From a virus: 23,596 nucleotides of DNA. Made by a program: the position numbers and the translations under genes. Location: IMG/VR virus record IMGVR_UViG_3300010885_087765, positions 1-23,596 of that record; one strand, 5' to 3'. Below, piece after piece: positions 22,905-23,596 of this stretch (within the stretch, counting starts at the first letter, position 1; the number at the start of each line of letters is the position of its first letter). Below the pieces are notes generated by a model. That model did no database searches and was not told where the DNA came from. It saw only the letters and a program-made list of their open reading frames with translations.

Positions 22905-23596
22905 TTACGCCGTAACGCCGAGTTCTTCGCGCAGCAGCCGCATGGCTTCGGCCGCCGCCACGCGTTCCGCCATGCGCTTCGACTCACCTTCGCCAACCGC
23001 CATGGCGCGCTCGCCGAGGAGCACCTCCACGCGAAAGACGAGCTTCTTCGCATTGCTTGTATCTTCCACGGATCGGTAATTGGGCGTGCCGAGCTTGTGC
23101 GCCTGGGCGAGCTCTTGAAACGCGCTCTTCGGGTCGCGCGCATCAAGGAGCTGATCGTCGTCGATGCTGTCGCCCACGAGCGCCTGCACGAAAGCCTTCG
23201 CGGCGTCGAAGCCGAGCCCCAGGTAAATCGCTCCGAGAACCGCTTCGGTCACGTCGCATAGAACGCTTGTGGACTCGCCTTCACCGGCACCTTCCGCGCC
23301 TTTGCCGAGCCTGAGCACTGCACCGAGATTCACGTTTCGCGCCCAGGCCGCGAGAGCGTTCGCGTTCACGAGAGCTGCGCGCATGCGGGTGAGTTGCCCT
23401 TCGCTCGCTTGCGGAAATCGCGCGAACAGAAGCTCGGACACCGCGAGGCTCAGGATGGCGTCACCGAGAAACTCAAGTCGCTCGTAGTGCGGCCCTGCGT
23501 CCTTCGACTCGTTCGGAAGACTCGGATGCGTGAGCGCTTCTTCGAGGCGGGGTATCGGTCCCGGTCCCAGAATCGATTCAAGATGTGCGGAAAAAG
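22905..23596 (-). CDS. rnc: Ribonuclease III, 5' partial
   Basis: The frame stays open to the window edge, so the GTG at 23441 is internal. Reading upstream on the - strand gives LEEALTHPSLPNES, then ERLEFLGDAILSLAVSELL, the RNase III signature with catalytic Glu/Asp. A second acidic site lies in CDVTEAVLGAIYLG. The C-terminal about 75 residues are a double-stranded RNA-binding domain (DPKSAFQELAQAH ... AERVAAAEAMRLLREEL). The enzyme cuts dsRNA in rRNA processing and mRNA turnover. About 230 residues are present, close to the full E. coli length (226), so little is missing. It lies 27 bp from, and converges with, the lipoprotein gene. Confidence 0.93.
   Translation of the reverse strand, partial: FSAHLESILGPGPIPRLEEALTHPSLPNESKDAGPHYERLEFLGDAILSLAVSELLFARFPQASEGQLTRMRAALVNANALAAWARNVNLGAVLRLGKGAEGAGEGESTSVLCDVTEAVLGAIYLGLGFDAAKAFVQALVGDSIDDDQLLDARDPKSAFQELAQAHKLGTPNYRSVEDTSNAKKLVFRVEVLLGERAMAVGEGESKRMAERVAAAEAMRLLREELGVTA

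Noticed and set aside
22905-23441. RNase III starting at GTG 23441
   Set aside because: The RNase III signature (ERLEFLGDAIL) lies upstream in the same open frame, so the gene runs past the window edge.

Overview
The window joins two very different DNAs. Positions 1 to about 18,820 are AT-rich, densely packed, almost all on the + strand, and carry the tail and replication genes of a T4-like tailed phage. From about 18,830 to the end the DNA is GC-rich with bacterial housekeeping and envelope genes. A GC-rich, probably Myxococcota-like host is suggested by the high-GC codons and by a lipoprotein with a MopE-type cysteine/aspartate motif. I cannot tell whether the junction is a real integration or recombination or a chimeric assembly.

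Phage part. A tail block (2-5310) has a partial tail-tube/baseplate protein, a LysM-like baseplate protein and a baseplate-hub-like protein behind a consensus sigma70 promoter. A replication block (5355-17179) follows: an exonuclease-less family A DNA polymerase, an HD-domain hydrolase, a collagen-like protein, a gp32-like ssDNA-binding protein, a RecA/UvsX recombinase, a 5'-3' exonuclease, a DnaB/gp41-type helicase and a B12-dependent (class II) ribonucleotide reductase. A bidirectional terminator separates this from a divergent gene pair (17226-18523), one of them protein-kinase-like, whose products share an N-terminal peptide resembling a T4 capsid-targeting sequence.

The most striking system is a pair of 'fractured' genes. 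recA and nrdJ are each cut in two by a split intein, so functional protein would need trans-splicing. In nrdJ the intein is cut at the usual place (114 + 47 aa), and a Vsr-like free-standing homing endonuclease with tandem YG-repeats lies between the halves. In recA the intein is cut after only 17 residues (17 + 122 aa), and a 53-aa unknown ORF lies between the halves. In both loci the N-half stop codon is followed at once by a strong inverted repeat (14 bp and 12 bp perfect stems) whose 3' arm covers or abuts the start codon of the intervening ORF. This suggests both inserts are controlled by the same kind of mRNA hairpin.

Bacterial part. A signal-peptide gene starts in AT-rich DNA and reads in frame into a GC-rich alpha/beta-hydrolase-like gene with a one-base frameshift. 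It is followed by a NiCoT/UreH-like membrane protein, an MFS exporter (- strand), a lipoprotein and a partial rnc (RNase III, - strand).
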